Assembly: GCA_024691985.1 (NCBI GenBank)
Contig: JAILNC010000126.1
Location: 1 to 61,997 of the forward strand
Direction of reading: 5' to 3'
DNA length: 61,997 bases
Source: Oscillospiraceae bacterium
GTDB lineage: Bacteria > Bacillota > Clostridia > Oscillospirales > Oscillospiraceae
The notes beneath the pieces were generated by a model. That model was not told the origin of the DNA. It saw only the letters and a list, made by a program, of their open reading frames with translations, and ran no database searches. Made by a program: the position numbers and the translations under genes. How positions within the stretch are numbered: position 1 is the first letter of the stretch; the number at the start of each line of letters is the position of its first letter. This document shows, piece after piece, positions 25,480 through 33,373 of this stretch.

Positions 25480-26076
25480 TTATGCTTTGGAATTGAAGCG
25501 GTTCATGGCCCGCTCCGCGCCTTGCGTGATATAGCATTCGACGGCCTGCGCCGCGCGCTCCGCGGCGGCGGCCATCTCCTCGGCCTCCCTGTCGTGAAAC
25601 ACGCCGAGCACCCAGTCGGCCATGTCGTAATCCGGGTGCGGCGGCGCGCCGACGCCGATGCGGATGCGGGGAAAGGCGTCGCTGCCGAGGGCTTCGATGA
25701 TGCTCTTGAGCCCGTTGTGCCCCCCGGCGGAGCCCTTGGGGCGCACGCGGAGCCTGCCGACGGGCAGACTCACCTCGTCCGAGACGACGAGCACGTGCTC
25801 CGGCGGGATCTTGTAGAAGCGGGCGGCGGCAGCGACGGCCTCGCCCGAGAGGTTCATGTAGGTCTGCGGCTTCATGACGAGCACGCGCTGATCCCCCAGC
25901 CGCAGCTCCCCCGTGAGGGCGTGAAAGCGCAGCCTGTCGACGCGGATGTCCCTGGCCTTTGCCAGCGCGTCCGCGGCCATAAAGCCCGCGTTGTGCCGGG
26001 TGCCCGCGTAGCGGGGGCCCGGGTTGCCGAGGAAGACGGCGAGCCAGGTATAGCCGCCGGTTGACTTGAAAAGCAT
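25480..26076 (-). CDS. pth: Peptidyl-tRNA hydrolase
   Basis: Recycles peptidyl-tRNA that has dropped off ribosomes. The 198-residue protein has GNPGPRYAGTRHNAGF (Asn and catalytic His, about 15-30), KPQTYMNLSGE, VVSDEVSLPVGRLRVRP and KGSAGGHNGLKS. Start 26076 (MLFKSTGGYTW) was chosen because the longer frame reads into prs. It begins 4 nt after the prs stop, a common pairing in Firmicutes. Confidence 0.93.
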   Translation of the reverse strand: MLFKSTGGYTWLAVFLGNPGPRYAGTRHNAGFMAADALAKARDIRVDRLRFHALTGELRLGDQRVLVMKPQTYMNLSGEAVAAAARFYKIPPEHVLVVSDEVSLPVGRLRVRPKGSAGGHNGLKSIIEALGSDAFPRIRIGVGAPPHPDYDMADWVLGVFHDREAEEMAAAAERAAQAVECYITQGAERAMNRFNSKA

Positions 26077-26080
26077 GGAC

Positions 26081-27043
26081 TCAGTCGAAAAGGTTGGAGA
26101 TCGAGACCTCCTCGTAGATCCGGCGGATGGCCTCGGCAAAGACGCCGGCGGCGGTCAGATAGCAGATCTTGGAGCAGGCGGGGGCGTCCGAGGGATAGGG
26201 GATCGTGTCGAGCAGGAGCAGCTCCTTGATGCAGCTTTCCTCGATGCGGCCGATCGCAGGACCGGAGAGCACGCCGTGGGTCGCGCAGGCGTAGACCTCC
26301 TTCGCGCCGCCGAGCTCCTTGATGGCCCGGGCCGCGCCGCAGAGAGAGCCAGCGGTGTCCACGATGTCGTCGAGCAGGATGCAGGTCTTGCCCGAGACGT
26401 CGCCGATGATGTTCATGACCTCGGACTGGTTGGCGCGCTCGCGCCGCTTGTCGACGATGGCCATATTGGTGCCGAGCTTCATGGCGAAGGCGCGGGCGCG
26501 GGCCGTGCTGCCCACGTCGGGGGAGACGACCATCACGTCCTCGTTGCCCTTGCCAAACTTGCTGACATAGTGCTTGACAAACAGGTGCCCGCCCTGGAGG
26601 TTGTCCACGGGGATATCGAAGAAGCCCTGGATCTGGGCGGCGTGGAGATCCATGGTCAGGACCCTGTCGGCCCCGGCGGCGGTGATGAGGTTCGCCACGA
26701 GCTTGGCGGAGATGGGATCGCGGCTCTTGGCCTTGCGGTCCTGACGCGCGTAGCCGAAATAGGGGATCACGGCGGTGATGCGCCCGGCCGAAGCCCTGCG
26801 CATGGCGTCTATCATGATGAGCAGCTCCATCAGGTTGTCGTTGACGGGCTTGCAGGTGGGCTGGACGATGAACACATCCTTGCCGCGGACAGGCTCATAG
26901 ACCGAGATGGAGCACTCCCCGTCCGCAAACTGCGAGACGCTGGCGCTGCCGACGCTGCGCTTGAGCTCGCTGCAGATACTGGCTGCGAGCGCGGGGTTGG
27001 CATTGCCGGTGAAGACAGCAATGTCCTTGCCGTGTGCAATCAT
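26081..27043 (-). CDS. prs: Ribose-phosphate pyrophosphokinase
   Basis: Makes PRPP from ribose-5-phosphate and ATP for nucleotide, His and Trp synthesis. The 320-residue protein has the flexible-loop region PYFGYARQDRKAKSR, the metal-binding MDLHAAQIQGFFDIP and the PRPP loop LLDDIVDTAGSL. It is divergent from prfB and in an operon with pth. GGAGGATA is upstream of the ATG. Confidence 0.95.
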   Translation of the reverse strand: MIAHGKDIAVFTGNANPALAASICSELKRSVGSASVSQFADGECSISVYEPVRGKDVFIVQPTCKPVNDNLMELLIMIDAMRRASAGRITAVIPYFGYARQDRKAKSRDPISAKLVANLITAAGADRVLTMDLHAAQIQGFFDIPVDNLQGGHLFVKHYVSKFGKGNEDVMVVSPDVGSTARARAFAMKLGTNMAIVDKRRERANQSEVMNIIGDVSGKTCILLDDIVDTAGSLCGAARAIKELGGAKEVYACATHGVLSGPAIGRIEESCIKELLLLDTIPYPSDAPACSKICYLTAAGVFAEAIRRIYEEVSISNLFD

Positions 27044-27104
27044 ATTCTCTATATCCTCCGTACGAATCAGGCTTGACCCCTCGGATCAGATTCTTTTTCA
27101 GCTT

Positions 27105-27133
27105 ATTATAACACCCCTTGGGGAAAATGGGAA
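27105..27133 (-). promoter_or_regulatory. Promoter of prs-pth
   Basis: TTCCCA (27133-27128), 17-nt spacer, TATAAT (27110-27105). Confidence 0.55.
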
Positions 27134-27180
27134 GGGCTTAATCCGTTTTTATCCATCTTCAAAAGCAAAGAAAAAAGCGA

Positions 27181-27209
27181 TTTACAATAACAGAGTTTTT
27201 GTGTATAAT
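27181..27209 (+). promoter_or_regulatory. Promoter of prfB
   Basis: TTTACA (27181-27186), 17-nt spacer, TATAAT (27204-27209); leader about 33 nt. Confidence 0.8.
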
Positions 27210-27248
27210 ATAAAAACTGACTTATGCATGCAGAGGTGTACTGTTCTT

Positions 27249-28355
27249 ATGCTGGAATTTGACGAATATAAGGCGAAGCTGAGCGCGGTCAAGCCCTCGC
27301 TCGAGGTGCTGCGCGGCGCGCTCAATCTTGAGGCCGCCCAGAAGGAGATCGAGGAGCTGGAGGCCGCCAGCGAGCGCGAGGGCTTCTGGAACGATGTGGA
27401 GAACTCCCAGAAGGTCCAGAAGCGTCTGAAAAATCTCAAGGACAAGGTGGAAAACTTTGACCGGCTCTGCGCCGCCTGGGACGATATGAGCGCCCTGTGC
27501 GAGATGGCCATCGAGGAGAACGACGACTCCATGCTCGACGAGCTGAAGCAGGAGTACGAGGCCTTCAGCCAGAAGATCGAGTCCACGCGCCTGTCCACCC
27601 TGCTGACGGGCGAGTACGACGCGAACAACGCCATCCTCACCTTCCATGCCGGGGCCGGCGGCACCGAGGCGCAGGACTGGGCCTCGATGCTCTACCGCAT
27701 GTACAACATGTGGGCCGACCGCCACGGCTACAAGGTCAAGGTGATGGATTATCTCGACGGCGACGACGCCGGGATCAAGAGCGCCACCATCATGATCGAG
27801 GGCGAGAACGCCTACGGCTTCCTCAAGAGCGAGCACGGCATCCACAGGCTCGTGCGCGTGTCCCCCTACGACGCGGCGGGACGGCGCCACACCTCCTTCG
27901 CCGCGGTGGAGGTCATGCCCGAGATCAGCAACGATACCGAGATCGAGCTCAGGGACGAGGATATCAAGATGGATGTGTTCCGCTCCTCCGGCGCGGGCGG
28001 TCAGAAGGTCAACAAGACCTCCTCCGCCGTGCGTCTGACCCATATCCCCACGGGCATCGTCGTGTCCAGCCAGGTCGAGCGCAGCCACTTCCAGAACCTC
28101 GAAAACTGCAAGAACATGCTGCGCGCGAGGCTCGCCGAGATCAAGGAGCGCGAGCATCTTGAGAAGATCAGCGACATCAAGGGCGTGCAGATGAAGATCG
28201 AATGGGGCAGCCAGATCCGCTCCTATGTGTTCATGCCCTACCAGCTCGTGAAGGACCACCGCACCGAGTATGAAAACGGCAATATCGACAGCGTCATGAA
28301 CGGGGATCTCGACGGCTTCATCAACGCCTTCCTGTCTATGCGCGCCAAAAGCTGA
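27249..28355 (+). CDS. prfB: Peptide chain release factor 2
   Basis: Terminates translation at UGA and UAA. The 368-residue protein contains the catalytic SGAGGQKVNKTSSAVRLTH loop and RF2-type domains. It is one uninterrupted frame: the programmed frameshift with an internal UGA near codon 25, common in RF2 genes, is absent. The stop-codon recognition tripeptide, normally SPF in RF2, reads SPY here (RVSPYDAAGRRHTSF). Start 27249 fits the family; a longer frame runs back antisense to prs. Confidence 0.93.
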   Translation: MLEFDEYKAKLSAVKPSLEVLRGALNLEAAQKEIEELEAASEREGFWNDVENSQKVQKRLKNLKDKVENFDRLCAAWDDMSALCEMAIEENDDSMLDELKQEYEAFSQKIESTRLSTLLTGEYDANNAILTFHAGAGGTEAQDWASMLYRMYNMWADRHGYKVKVMDYLDGDDAGIKSATIMIEGENAYGFLKSEHGIHRLVRVSPYDAAGRRHTSFAAVEVMPEISNDTEIELRDEDIKMDVFRSSGAGGQKVNKTSSAVRLTHIPTGIVVSSQVERSHFQNLENCKNMLRARLAEIKEREHLEKISDIKGVQMKIEWGSQIRSYVFMPYQLVKDHRTEYENGNIDSVMNGDLDGFINAFLSMRAKS

Positions 28356-28364
28356 AAGAACACG

Positions 28365-28396
28365 AACGGGCCGGGGACTGCGCCGCGGCCCGTTTT
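28365..28396 (+). terminator. Terminator of prfB
   Basis: AACGGGCC (28365-28372) pairs with GGCCCGTT (28387-28394), followed by TT. Confidence 0.65.
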
Positions 28397-28399
28397 CCC

Positions 28400-28510
28400 T
28401 TATCGGCTGCTGGGACCGGGGTCGCAGTCGCCGTAGATCAGATCGTCAATATCCATGCTTTTTCCCTCCTGCATCATGACGTATATCGTTTCTTCGATTG
28501 ATTTCGACAT
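28400..28510 (-). CDS. Candidate 36-residue small protein behind a Fur-like box
   Basis: A frame from ATG 28510 encodes an acidic 36-residue peptide (MSKSIEETIYVMMQEG...CDPGPSSR). A second in-frame ATG (codon 19) has an excellent GGAGGG ribosome site 7 nt upstream, so an 18-residue product is also possible. A Fur-type palindrome and a TACAAT -10-like hexamer lie just upstream. No similarity is recognised. It is convergent with prfB. Confidence 0.35.
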   Translation of the reverse strand: MSKSIEETIYVMMQEGKSMDIDDLIYGDCDPGPSSR

Positions 28511-28512
28511 GC

Positions 28513-28525
28513 GATAATCATTATC
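28513..28525. promoter_or_regulatory. Fur-box-like palindrome
   Basis: GATAATCATTATC is the 6-1-6 core of the classical Fur target TGATAATNATTATCA and differs only at the two outer bases. It lies 5 to 15 nt downstream of a TACAAT (28536-28531) on the minus strand, immediately before the small ORF. Confidence 0.5.
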
Positions 28526-28596
28526 CGTTCATTGTATGCGGGAAAGGGGCGGCGCAGCACGGAAAACTGTTTCCGCACTTTAAATAATTGCGCCGC

Positions 28597-28623
28597 GCGG
28601 ACGATTTTGCTTGAATCGTCCGC
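28597..28623. promoter_or_regulatory. Inverted repeat over the foldase promoter -35
   Basis: GCGGACGATT (28597-28606) and AATCGTCCGC (28614-28623), 7-nt spacer; the right arm overlaps the -35 hexamer. It may be an operator, or a remnant of the repeat seen at 15.9 kb, which shares GCGGACGATT and AATTGCGCCG. Confidence 0.4.
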
Positions 28624-28639
28624 AGGTATGCGTTATAAT
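28611..28639 (+). promoter_or_regulatory. Promoter of the PrsA-like foldase gene
   Basis: TTGAAT (28611-28616), 17-nt spacer, TATAAT (28634-28639). Confidence 0.75.
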
Positions 28640-28692
28640 GCATCAGTCTGTTATAGCAGCAAGTAACTACGCAAAGGATGAGATGACAAGCC

Positions 28693-30213
28693 ATGAGTGC
28701 ATCGACCGAGAAGAAAAACCGTCAGGCCGCCCGCGAGGCCGGTACCGACAAGAAGACACTTGCGCTGGAAAAGGAAGCGAAGGAAAGGGCCAAAAGCAAG
28801 CGCCGCTGGACCGCCGGCACCGTCGCCGTCGTGGTGCTGATCGCGCTGGTGCTGCTGCTCAACTCCCCGCTCGTGTACAAGAGCACGGCCTATTCCGTCG
28901 GCGACAGGAAGTATTCCACCGCCGAGACCAGCTATTACTACGCCAATCAGTACTATACGTTTGCCAACAACTACGGCAGCTATGCGAGCATGTTCGGCCT
29001 GGACACCTCCACCGGCATCAAGGGGCTGGACAAGCAGGACTGCGCCTTTACCGAGGGGACCTGGAAGGATTACTTCATGGACGCCGCCAAGAACGCCATG
29101 CTCCAGAGCACGGCGCTGAACGACTACGCCAAGGCCAACGGCATCACGCTCGACGAGAGCGAGATCGCCGCGGTCGACGCCGCCTTCGAGGGGCTTGACG
29201 AGGCTGCGCTCGCCAACGGTTACGGCAGCGGCGACAAGATGCTGGCCGCCAACTACGGCACTGGCGTCACGAAGGCTCTGGTGCGCGGCGCCTATCTCGA
29301 CAACGCCCTGGCTACCAAGGCGCTTCAGGCCGCCTCCGACGCCCTCAGCTTTACCGACGCGGAGCTTGAGGAGGCCTACGCCGCCTATGAGGGCAGCATG
29401 GATACCTTCACGTTCAGCTATGTGCAGGTAGAGGCCCACGATCACGACAACGCTGAGGCGGAGGCCACCGAGGAGGATCACGCCGAGGCAGAAAAGACCG
29501 CCGAGGCCATCCGGGCCGCCTATTCCGAAAGCGAGGGCGAGGACTTCGCCGCAAGGCTCTCCGAGGCCGCCGCGGCCCAGGGACTGAGCGCCGTGAAGAC
29601 GAATCTCTCCGGCGGGAACCTGTACTTTGCCGCCGAATGGCTGAAGGACGCGTCCCGCAAGGCGGGCGACATCACCGTCGAGGAAAACGGCGACCACTTC
29701 TATGTTGTGGTCTTCCTCGACCGCAGCGACAACCACTACAAGACCGTCTCCGTGCGCCACATCCTCGTCAAGGCCGAGCCCGACGCGAACGGGGCGTACA
29801 CCGACGAGGCCAAGGCCGCGGCCAAGGCGAAGGCCGAGGAGATCCTGGCCGAGTTCAAGGCCGGGGACAAGAGCGAGGAGAGCTTTGCCGCACTGGCGGA
29901 GCAGTACTCCGAGGACGTCGGCTCCAACACCAAGGGCGGCCTGTACGAGGGCGTTACCAAGGGGACGACGGTCCGGGAGTTCAACGACTTCTGCTTTGCG
30001 CCCCACAGCAAGGGCGACACCGGCATCGTCTACGGTGAGAGCGCCACCTATGTCGGCTACCACGTCATGTACTATGTCGGCGAGAGCGACGAGCTCTACG
30101 CCTACAGCATCGCCGGGGAAGACCTGCGCAGCGACAGGCTCAACGCATGGCTCGACGAGCTGACGGGCAGCTACACGACGTCCGAGGGCTTCGGAATGAA
30201 GTTCGTGGGATAA
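28693..30213 (+). CDS. PrsA/SurA-type peptidyl-prolyl isomerase, membrane-anchored
   Basis: A 506-residue envelope foldase. A charged cytoplasmic N-terminus (1-38) precedes one membrane anchor (about 41-57), so the rest lies outside the cell. There is no lipobox, unlike classical PrsA. The N-terminal chaperone-like helical region is followed by a parvulin domain from about residue 350 (VRHILVKAEPD ... GGLYEGVTKGTTVREFNDF). A short His/Asp/Glu-rich insert (HDHDNAEAEATEEDHAEAE) may bind metal. Single gene between a good promoter and a terminator. Confidence 0.8.
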   Translation: MSASTEKKNRQAAREAGTDKKTLALEKEAKERAKSKRRWTAGTVAVVVLIALVLLLNSPLVYKSTAYSVGDRKYSTAETSYYYANQYYTFANNYGSYASMFGLDTSTGIKGLDKQDCAFTEGTWKDYFMDAAKNAMLQSTALNDYAKANGITLDESEIAAVDAAFEGLDEAALANGYGSGDKMLAANYGTGVTKALVRGAYLDNALATKALQAASDALSFTDAELEEAYAAYEGSMDTFTFSYVQVEAHDHDNAEAEATEEDHAEAEKTAEAIRAAYSESEGEDFAARLSEAAAAQGLSAVKTNLSGGNLYFAAEWLKDASRKAGDITVEENGDHFYVVVFLDRSDNHYKTVSVRHILVKAEPDANGAYTDEAKAAAKAKAEEILAEFKAGDKSEESFAALAEQYSEDVGSNTKGGLYEGVTKGTTVREFNDFCFAPHSKGDTGIVYGESATYVGYHVMYYVGESDELYAYSIAGEDLRSDRLNAWLDELTGSYTTSEGFGMKFVG

Positions 30214-30233
30214 TCGGAAAAAAAAAAGATCAG

Positions 30234-30260
30234 ACCCCGCCGGCTTCCCGGCGGGGTTTT
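30234..30260 (+). terminator. Terminator after the foldase gene
   Basis: ACCCCGCCGG (30234-30243) pairs with CCGGCGGGGT (30248-30257), followed by TTTT. Confidence 0.85.
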
Positions 30261-30277
30261 TCAAAGGAGGGGAAAGC

Positions 30278-30988
30278 ATGGACGAGAGAACGATCCGCGA
30301 GGAGATGCTGCTCGGCGCGGCGGCCATGGAGAAGCTCAGACGCAGCCATGTGGCGGTGTTCGGGCTGGGCGGCGTCGGCTCCTGGTGCTGCGAGGCCCTG
30401 GCGCGCGCCGGGGTCGGCCGCTTGACGCTCGTCGACCAGGATACGGTGAGCCTCTCCAACTGCAACCGCCAGCTCTGCGCGCTCACGTCCACGCTCGGGC
30501 AGGAGAAGACCGCGGTCATGGCCGCGCGGGTGCGGGACATCAACCCCGCCATCGAGCTGCGCATGATCGTCGGACACTATGAGGCGGCCTGGAGGGAGCG
30601 CTTTTTCGCCGACTACGACTTCGTCGTGGACGCCATCGACCTCGTCGCCTGCAAGCTCGACCTGATCCTGAGCTGCCGGGAGCGGGGCATCCCCGTCGTC
30701 TCCGCCCTCGGCACGGGCAACAAGCGGGACGCCTCCCTGCTGCGCATCGACGATATCGCGAAGACTTACGGCTGCAGCTTCGCCCGCGTGATCCGCAAGG
30801 AGCTGCGCGCGCGGGGCGTGGAGCACCACCCGGTGGTCTATTCGCCCGAGGAGCCGATGACGCCCGCCCAGGCCGAGGCGCCGCCCCCGGGTCGGCGGAG
30901 CGTGCCGGGTTCACTCGTATGGGTGCCCGCGGCGGCGGGCCTGCTGCTGTGTCAGTATGTGGTGACGGAGCTGACGAAGGAAAGCTGA
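30278..30988 (+). CDS. tcdA: tRNA threonylcarbamoyladenosine dehydratase
   Basis: An E1-like (ThiF/MoeB fold) enzyme that uses ATP to cyclise t6A37 of tRNA to ct6A. The 236-residue protein has the nucleotide loop FGLGGVGSWCCEALARAG (about 28-45), DQDTVSLSNCNRQ and DAIDLVACKLDL. The C-terminal PPGRRSVPGSLVWVP is typical of TcdA. AAGGAGGGG precedes the ATG. It converges on sigG. Confidence 0.9.
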   Translation: MDERTIREEMLLGAAAMEKLRRSHVAVFGLGGVGSWCCEALARAGVGRLTLVDQDTVSLSNCNRQLCALTSTLGQEKTAVMAARVRDINPAIELRMIVGHYEAAWRERFFADYDFVVDAIDLVACKLDLILSCRERGIPVVSALGTGNKRDASLLRIDDIAKTYGCSFARVIRKELRARGVEHHPVVYSPEEPMTPAQAEAPPPGRRSVPGSLVWVPAAAGLLLCQYVVTELTKES

Positions 30989-31020
30989 GAAAGCAGGATC
31001 GTTTTTCGATCCTGCTTTCT
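30988..31020. terminator. Bidirectional terminator between tcdA and sigG
   Basis: AGAAAGCAGGATCG (30988-31001) pairs with 31007-31020 around TTTTT. Confidence 0.8.
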
Positions 31021-31023
31021 GCG

Positions 31024-31800
31024 TTATTGTGACAGCTCCTTTTTGATGCGGCCGATAGCGTTTTTCTCCAGCCGCGAGACCTGAGCCTGGGAGATGCCGA
31101 TGGCCCGGGCGACCTCCATCTGGGTGCGCCCGTCGTAGAAGCGCAGGGCGAGGATGCGCTTTTCCCGACTGTCGAGGTGTCTGACGGCCTCCTCCAGCGC
31201 GATCTGCTCGAGCCAGTGCTCGTCGGTGTTGTGCTTGTCGCCGATCTGGTCCATGACGGTCGCGCTTTCGCCGCCGTCGGCGTAGACGGGATCGTAGAGG
31301 GAGACGGGGTCGCTGATGGCCTCGAGCGCGAAGACGACCTCCTGCCGCGCGATGCCCAGCTCCGCCGCGATGCGGTCGATGTCCGGCTCGCGCCCGTCCT
31401 GCGCGGCCAGCTTCTCCTTGGCCTGCAGGACGCGGTAGGCCGTGTCGCGCATGGAGCGCGATACGCGGATCGCGCTGTGGTCGCGCAGAAAGCGCCGCAG
31501 CTCCCCGGCGATCATGGGAACGCCGTAGGTGGAGAACTGGACGTTCTGGCTCAGGTCGAAGCAGTCGACGGCCTTGATGAGGCCGATGCAGCCGACCTGA
31601 AAGAGATCGTCCATACTCTCGCCGCGGCCGGTGAACTTCTGGATGACCGACAGCACCAGCCTCAGATTGCCCGCGATCAGCGCCTGCCGGGCCTCCTTGT
31701 CGCCCGCGCGGGCCTTCTCCAGCAGCGCGCGCGTTTCGGACGCCTTCAAAACAGGCAGCTTCGCGGTGTTGACGCCGCAGATCTCGACCTTCCCCTGCAT
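31024..31800 (-). CDS. sigG: Sporulation sigma factor SigG
   Basis: Directs late forespore transcription. The 258-residue sigma-70 protein has the SigG-type N-terminus (KVEICGVNTAKLPVL), region 2 (NLRLVLSVIQKF ... DDLFQVGCIGLIKAVD ... FSTYGVPMIAGELRRFLRD) and a region 4 HTH (TQMEVARAIGISQAQVSRLEK). It stands alone rather than behind spoIIGA-sigE. A sigma-F/G-type promoter lies upstream, fitting activation by SigF and autoregulation. Its presence shows that the organism has an endospore programme. Confidence 0.95.
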   Translation of the reverse strand: MQGKVEICGVNTAKLPVLKASETRALLEKARAGDKEARQALIAGNLRLVLSVIQKFTGRGESMDDLFQVGCIGLIKAVDCFDLSQNVQFSTYGVPMIAGELRRFLRDHSAIRVSRSMRDTAYRVLQAKEKLAAQDGREPDIDRIAAELGIARQEVVFALEAISDPVSLYDPVYADGGESATVMDQIGDKHNTDEHWLEQIALEEAVRHLDSREKRILALRFYDGRTQMEVARAIGISQAQVSRLEKNAIGRIKKELSQ

Positions 31801-31834
31801 AATACAGCTCCACCCCCGAAAACAAGCGTGGAGT

Positions 31835-31864
31835 TAGTATTTCCCGACGAATGGGAAATGATAC
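31835..31864 (-). promoter_or_regulatory. Sigma-F/sigma-G-type promoter of sigG
   Basis: GTATC (31864-31860), 15-nt spacer, GGAAATACTA (31844-31835). The -10 fits the forespore consensus GGnnAnAnTR exactly. Confidence 0.75.
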
Positions 31865-31953
31865 AGAGAGATCAAGCCGTACGCCTGTTCTTGAGATCCG
31901 CGCGTCTCTTTTTCCGCATTTCTTAATTTCTGTCATAAAATATGATGAATAGG

Positions 31954-31981
31954 TTGAAATTCACCTATAATATGTTATACT
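31954..31981 (+). promoter_or_regulatory. Promoter and small palindrome of the phd-doc pair
   Basis: TTGAAA (31954-31959), 16-nt spacer, TATACT (31976-31981). The inverted repeat TATAA-TATG-TTATA (31966-31979) overlaps the -10, the usual place for autorepression by a Phd antitoxin. Confidence 0.6.
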
Positions 31982-32000
31982 AATGGTGGAGGCGATAAAA

Positions 32001-32243
32001 ATGATGATCGATACCAATGCAATCGTGACGGCGACCGAGGCCAATCAGAACTTCTCGCGTGTTGCGAAACTGGCGGAGAAGAAAGGCCGCGTATATGTAT
32101 TTAAAAACAACAGGCCCAAGCTGCTTGTGATCGACCTGGATACAGAACCTCAAATTGAAATATCCGACGAGGAGAAGTTTGAGCTTGTTACCAAACGGAT
32201 ACTGAAGGAGCACAAAGCCGCTTTTGAGGAGCTTGCCAAATGA
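32001..32243 (+). CDS. phd: Phd/YefM-family antitoxin
   Basis: An 80-residue antitoxin. The N-terminal DNA-binding part (ATEANQNFSRVAKLAEKKG...FKNNRPKLLVID) is typical of Phd/YefM. The acidic, helical C-terminus would bind and block the toxin. The ATG at 32001 follows GGTGGAGG; an upstream in-frame ATG at 31983 lies before that ribosome site. It overlaps doc by 4 nt. Lower GC than neighbouring genes suggests recent acquisition. Confidence 0.85.
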   Translation: MMIDTNAIVTATEANQNFSRVAKLAEKKGRVYVFKNNRPKLLVIDLDTEPQIEISDEEKFELVTKRILKEHKAAFEELAK

Positions 32244-32617
32244 TCAGGTTTTCAAAAGAAAAGATATTGCTTCTGCATCAGAACCTGGCCGAAGCGACCG
32301 GAGGGAGCGCGGGCGTGCGTGACGAAGCCCTGCTGGATTCCGCGCTTGAGAGCGCCTATGCCGGTTTCGGAGACAAGGAGTTCTATCCGACCAAGGAAGA
32401 AAAGGGGGCGCGCCTTGGGTATGCGCTGATCTCCAACCATGCGTTTGTTGACGGAAACAAGCGGATCGGGATCTACGTAATGCTCTCATTCCTGGAAATG
32501 AACGGCGTTCCGGTTCAGTGCACGGATGATGAGCTTGTTGAAGTCGGCCTGTCTGTTGCTGACGGCAGCATGGACTATGACGGCCTCCTGCAGTGGGTGT
32601 TGGATCATAGAAGATGA
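32240..32617 (+). CDS. doc: Doc-type death-on-curing toxin (Fic fold)
   Basis: A 125-residue Fic/Doc protein. The active loop is NHAFVDGNKRIG (His67 to Arg75), matching HxFxDGNKR. Doc toxins phosphorylate EF-Tu and stop translation; the Phd partner neutralises them. The frame is intact, so the toxin should be active if unblocked. The pair lies between sigG and thrH, outside the phage locus. Confidence 0.9.
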   Translation: MIRFSKEKILLLHQNLAEATGGSAGVRDEALLDSALESAYAGFGDKEFYPTKEEKGARLGYALISNHAFVDGNKRIGIYVMLSFLEMNGVPVQCTDDELVEVGLSVADGSMDYDGLLQWVLDHRR

Positions 32618-32641
32618 TCTCTTGTCTGCTCTGCAGATAAT

Positions 32642-32683
32642 AAAAACGGCAGTTTCACCGATTCGGTGAAACTGCCGTTTTTT
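32642..32683. terminator. Bidirectional terminator between doc and thrH
   Basis: About 20-bp stem (AAAAACGGCAGTTTCACCGA with its complement) with terminal T-run. Confidence 0.85.
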
Positions 32684-32749
32684 ATGAACGGTTCGGACAT
32701 AAAGATTTCTTTGCCTATCTTTTGTAATTATCTCTATCTTTCGGAAAAA

Positions 32750-33352
32750 TCAGACCATGGCGCCTTTGATCAGGCGCAGGAGATCGTCGTACTCCTCGCA
32801 GGAGGGGATCTCGGGGTACTGGGCCTTGATGGCGTCGGGGGCGCGGAAGAGGAAGCCGGACTTGCTGGCCTGGATCATCGCCAGGTCGTTGAAGCTGTCG
32901 CCGGCGGCGATGGTCTCATAGCCCACGGACTGGAAGGCGCGGACAGTGGAGAGCTTCGTCTGCTTGCAGCGCAGGCGGAAATCCGTCACCTCCCCGTTGG
33001 GGGCGACGACCAGCTCGTTGCAGAAGAGGGACGGCCAGCCGAGCTTGCGCATCAGAGGCTGGGCAAACTGCGTGAAGGTGTCGCTGAGGATGACAGCCTG
33101 GGTGGTCGCGCGCAGCTCGTCCAGGAATTCCTTCGCGCCGGGCAGGGGGTCGACGGTGGCGATGACGTCCTGGATCTCCTTCAGGCCGAGGCCGTGCTCC
33201 TTGAGGATGCCGATGCGCCAGCGCATGAGCTTGTCATAATCCGGCTCGTCCCGCGTGGTGCGCCGCAGCTCGGGGATGCCGCTGGCCTCGGAAAAGGCGA
33301 TCCAGATCTCGGGCGTCAGCACGCCCTCCATATCCAAACATACGATATACAT
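32750..33352 (-). CDS. thrH: ThrH phosphoserine phosphatase / homoserine phosphotransferase
   Basis: A 200-residue HAD-fold enzyme: CLDMEGVLTPE (Asp7, Glu9 in place of the usual second Asp), ILSDTFTQF and AAGDSFNDLAM. ThrH can move phosphate from phosphoserine to homoserine, making O-phosphohomoserine. It follows thrC by 21 nt, so the operon could make threonine from homoserine without a classical homoserine kinase; whether thrB exists elsewhere is not visible. Confidence 0.9.
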   Translation of the reverse strand: MYIVCLDMEGVLTPEIWIAFSEASGIPELRRTTRDEPDYDKLMRWRIGILKEHGLGLKEIQDVIATVDPLPGAKEFLDELRATTQAVILSDTFTQFAQPLMRKLGWPSLFCNELVVAPNGEVTDFRLRCKQTKLSTVRAFQSVGYETIAAGDSFNDLAMIQASKSGFLFRAPDAIKAQYPEIPSCEEYDDLLRLIKGAMV

Positions 33353-33373
33353 GGTGATCTTCCTTTCTCTGTT

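Noticed and set aside
28356-28692. tRNA or other known small RNA gene in the prfB-foldase gap
   Set aside because: No cloverleaf or T-loop consensus seen; the gap is explained by a terminator, a small ORF, a Fur-like box and a promoter.
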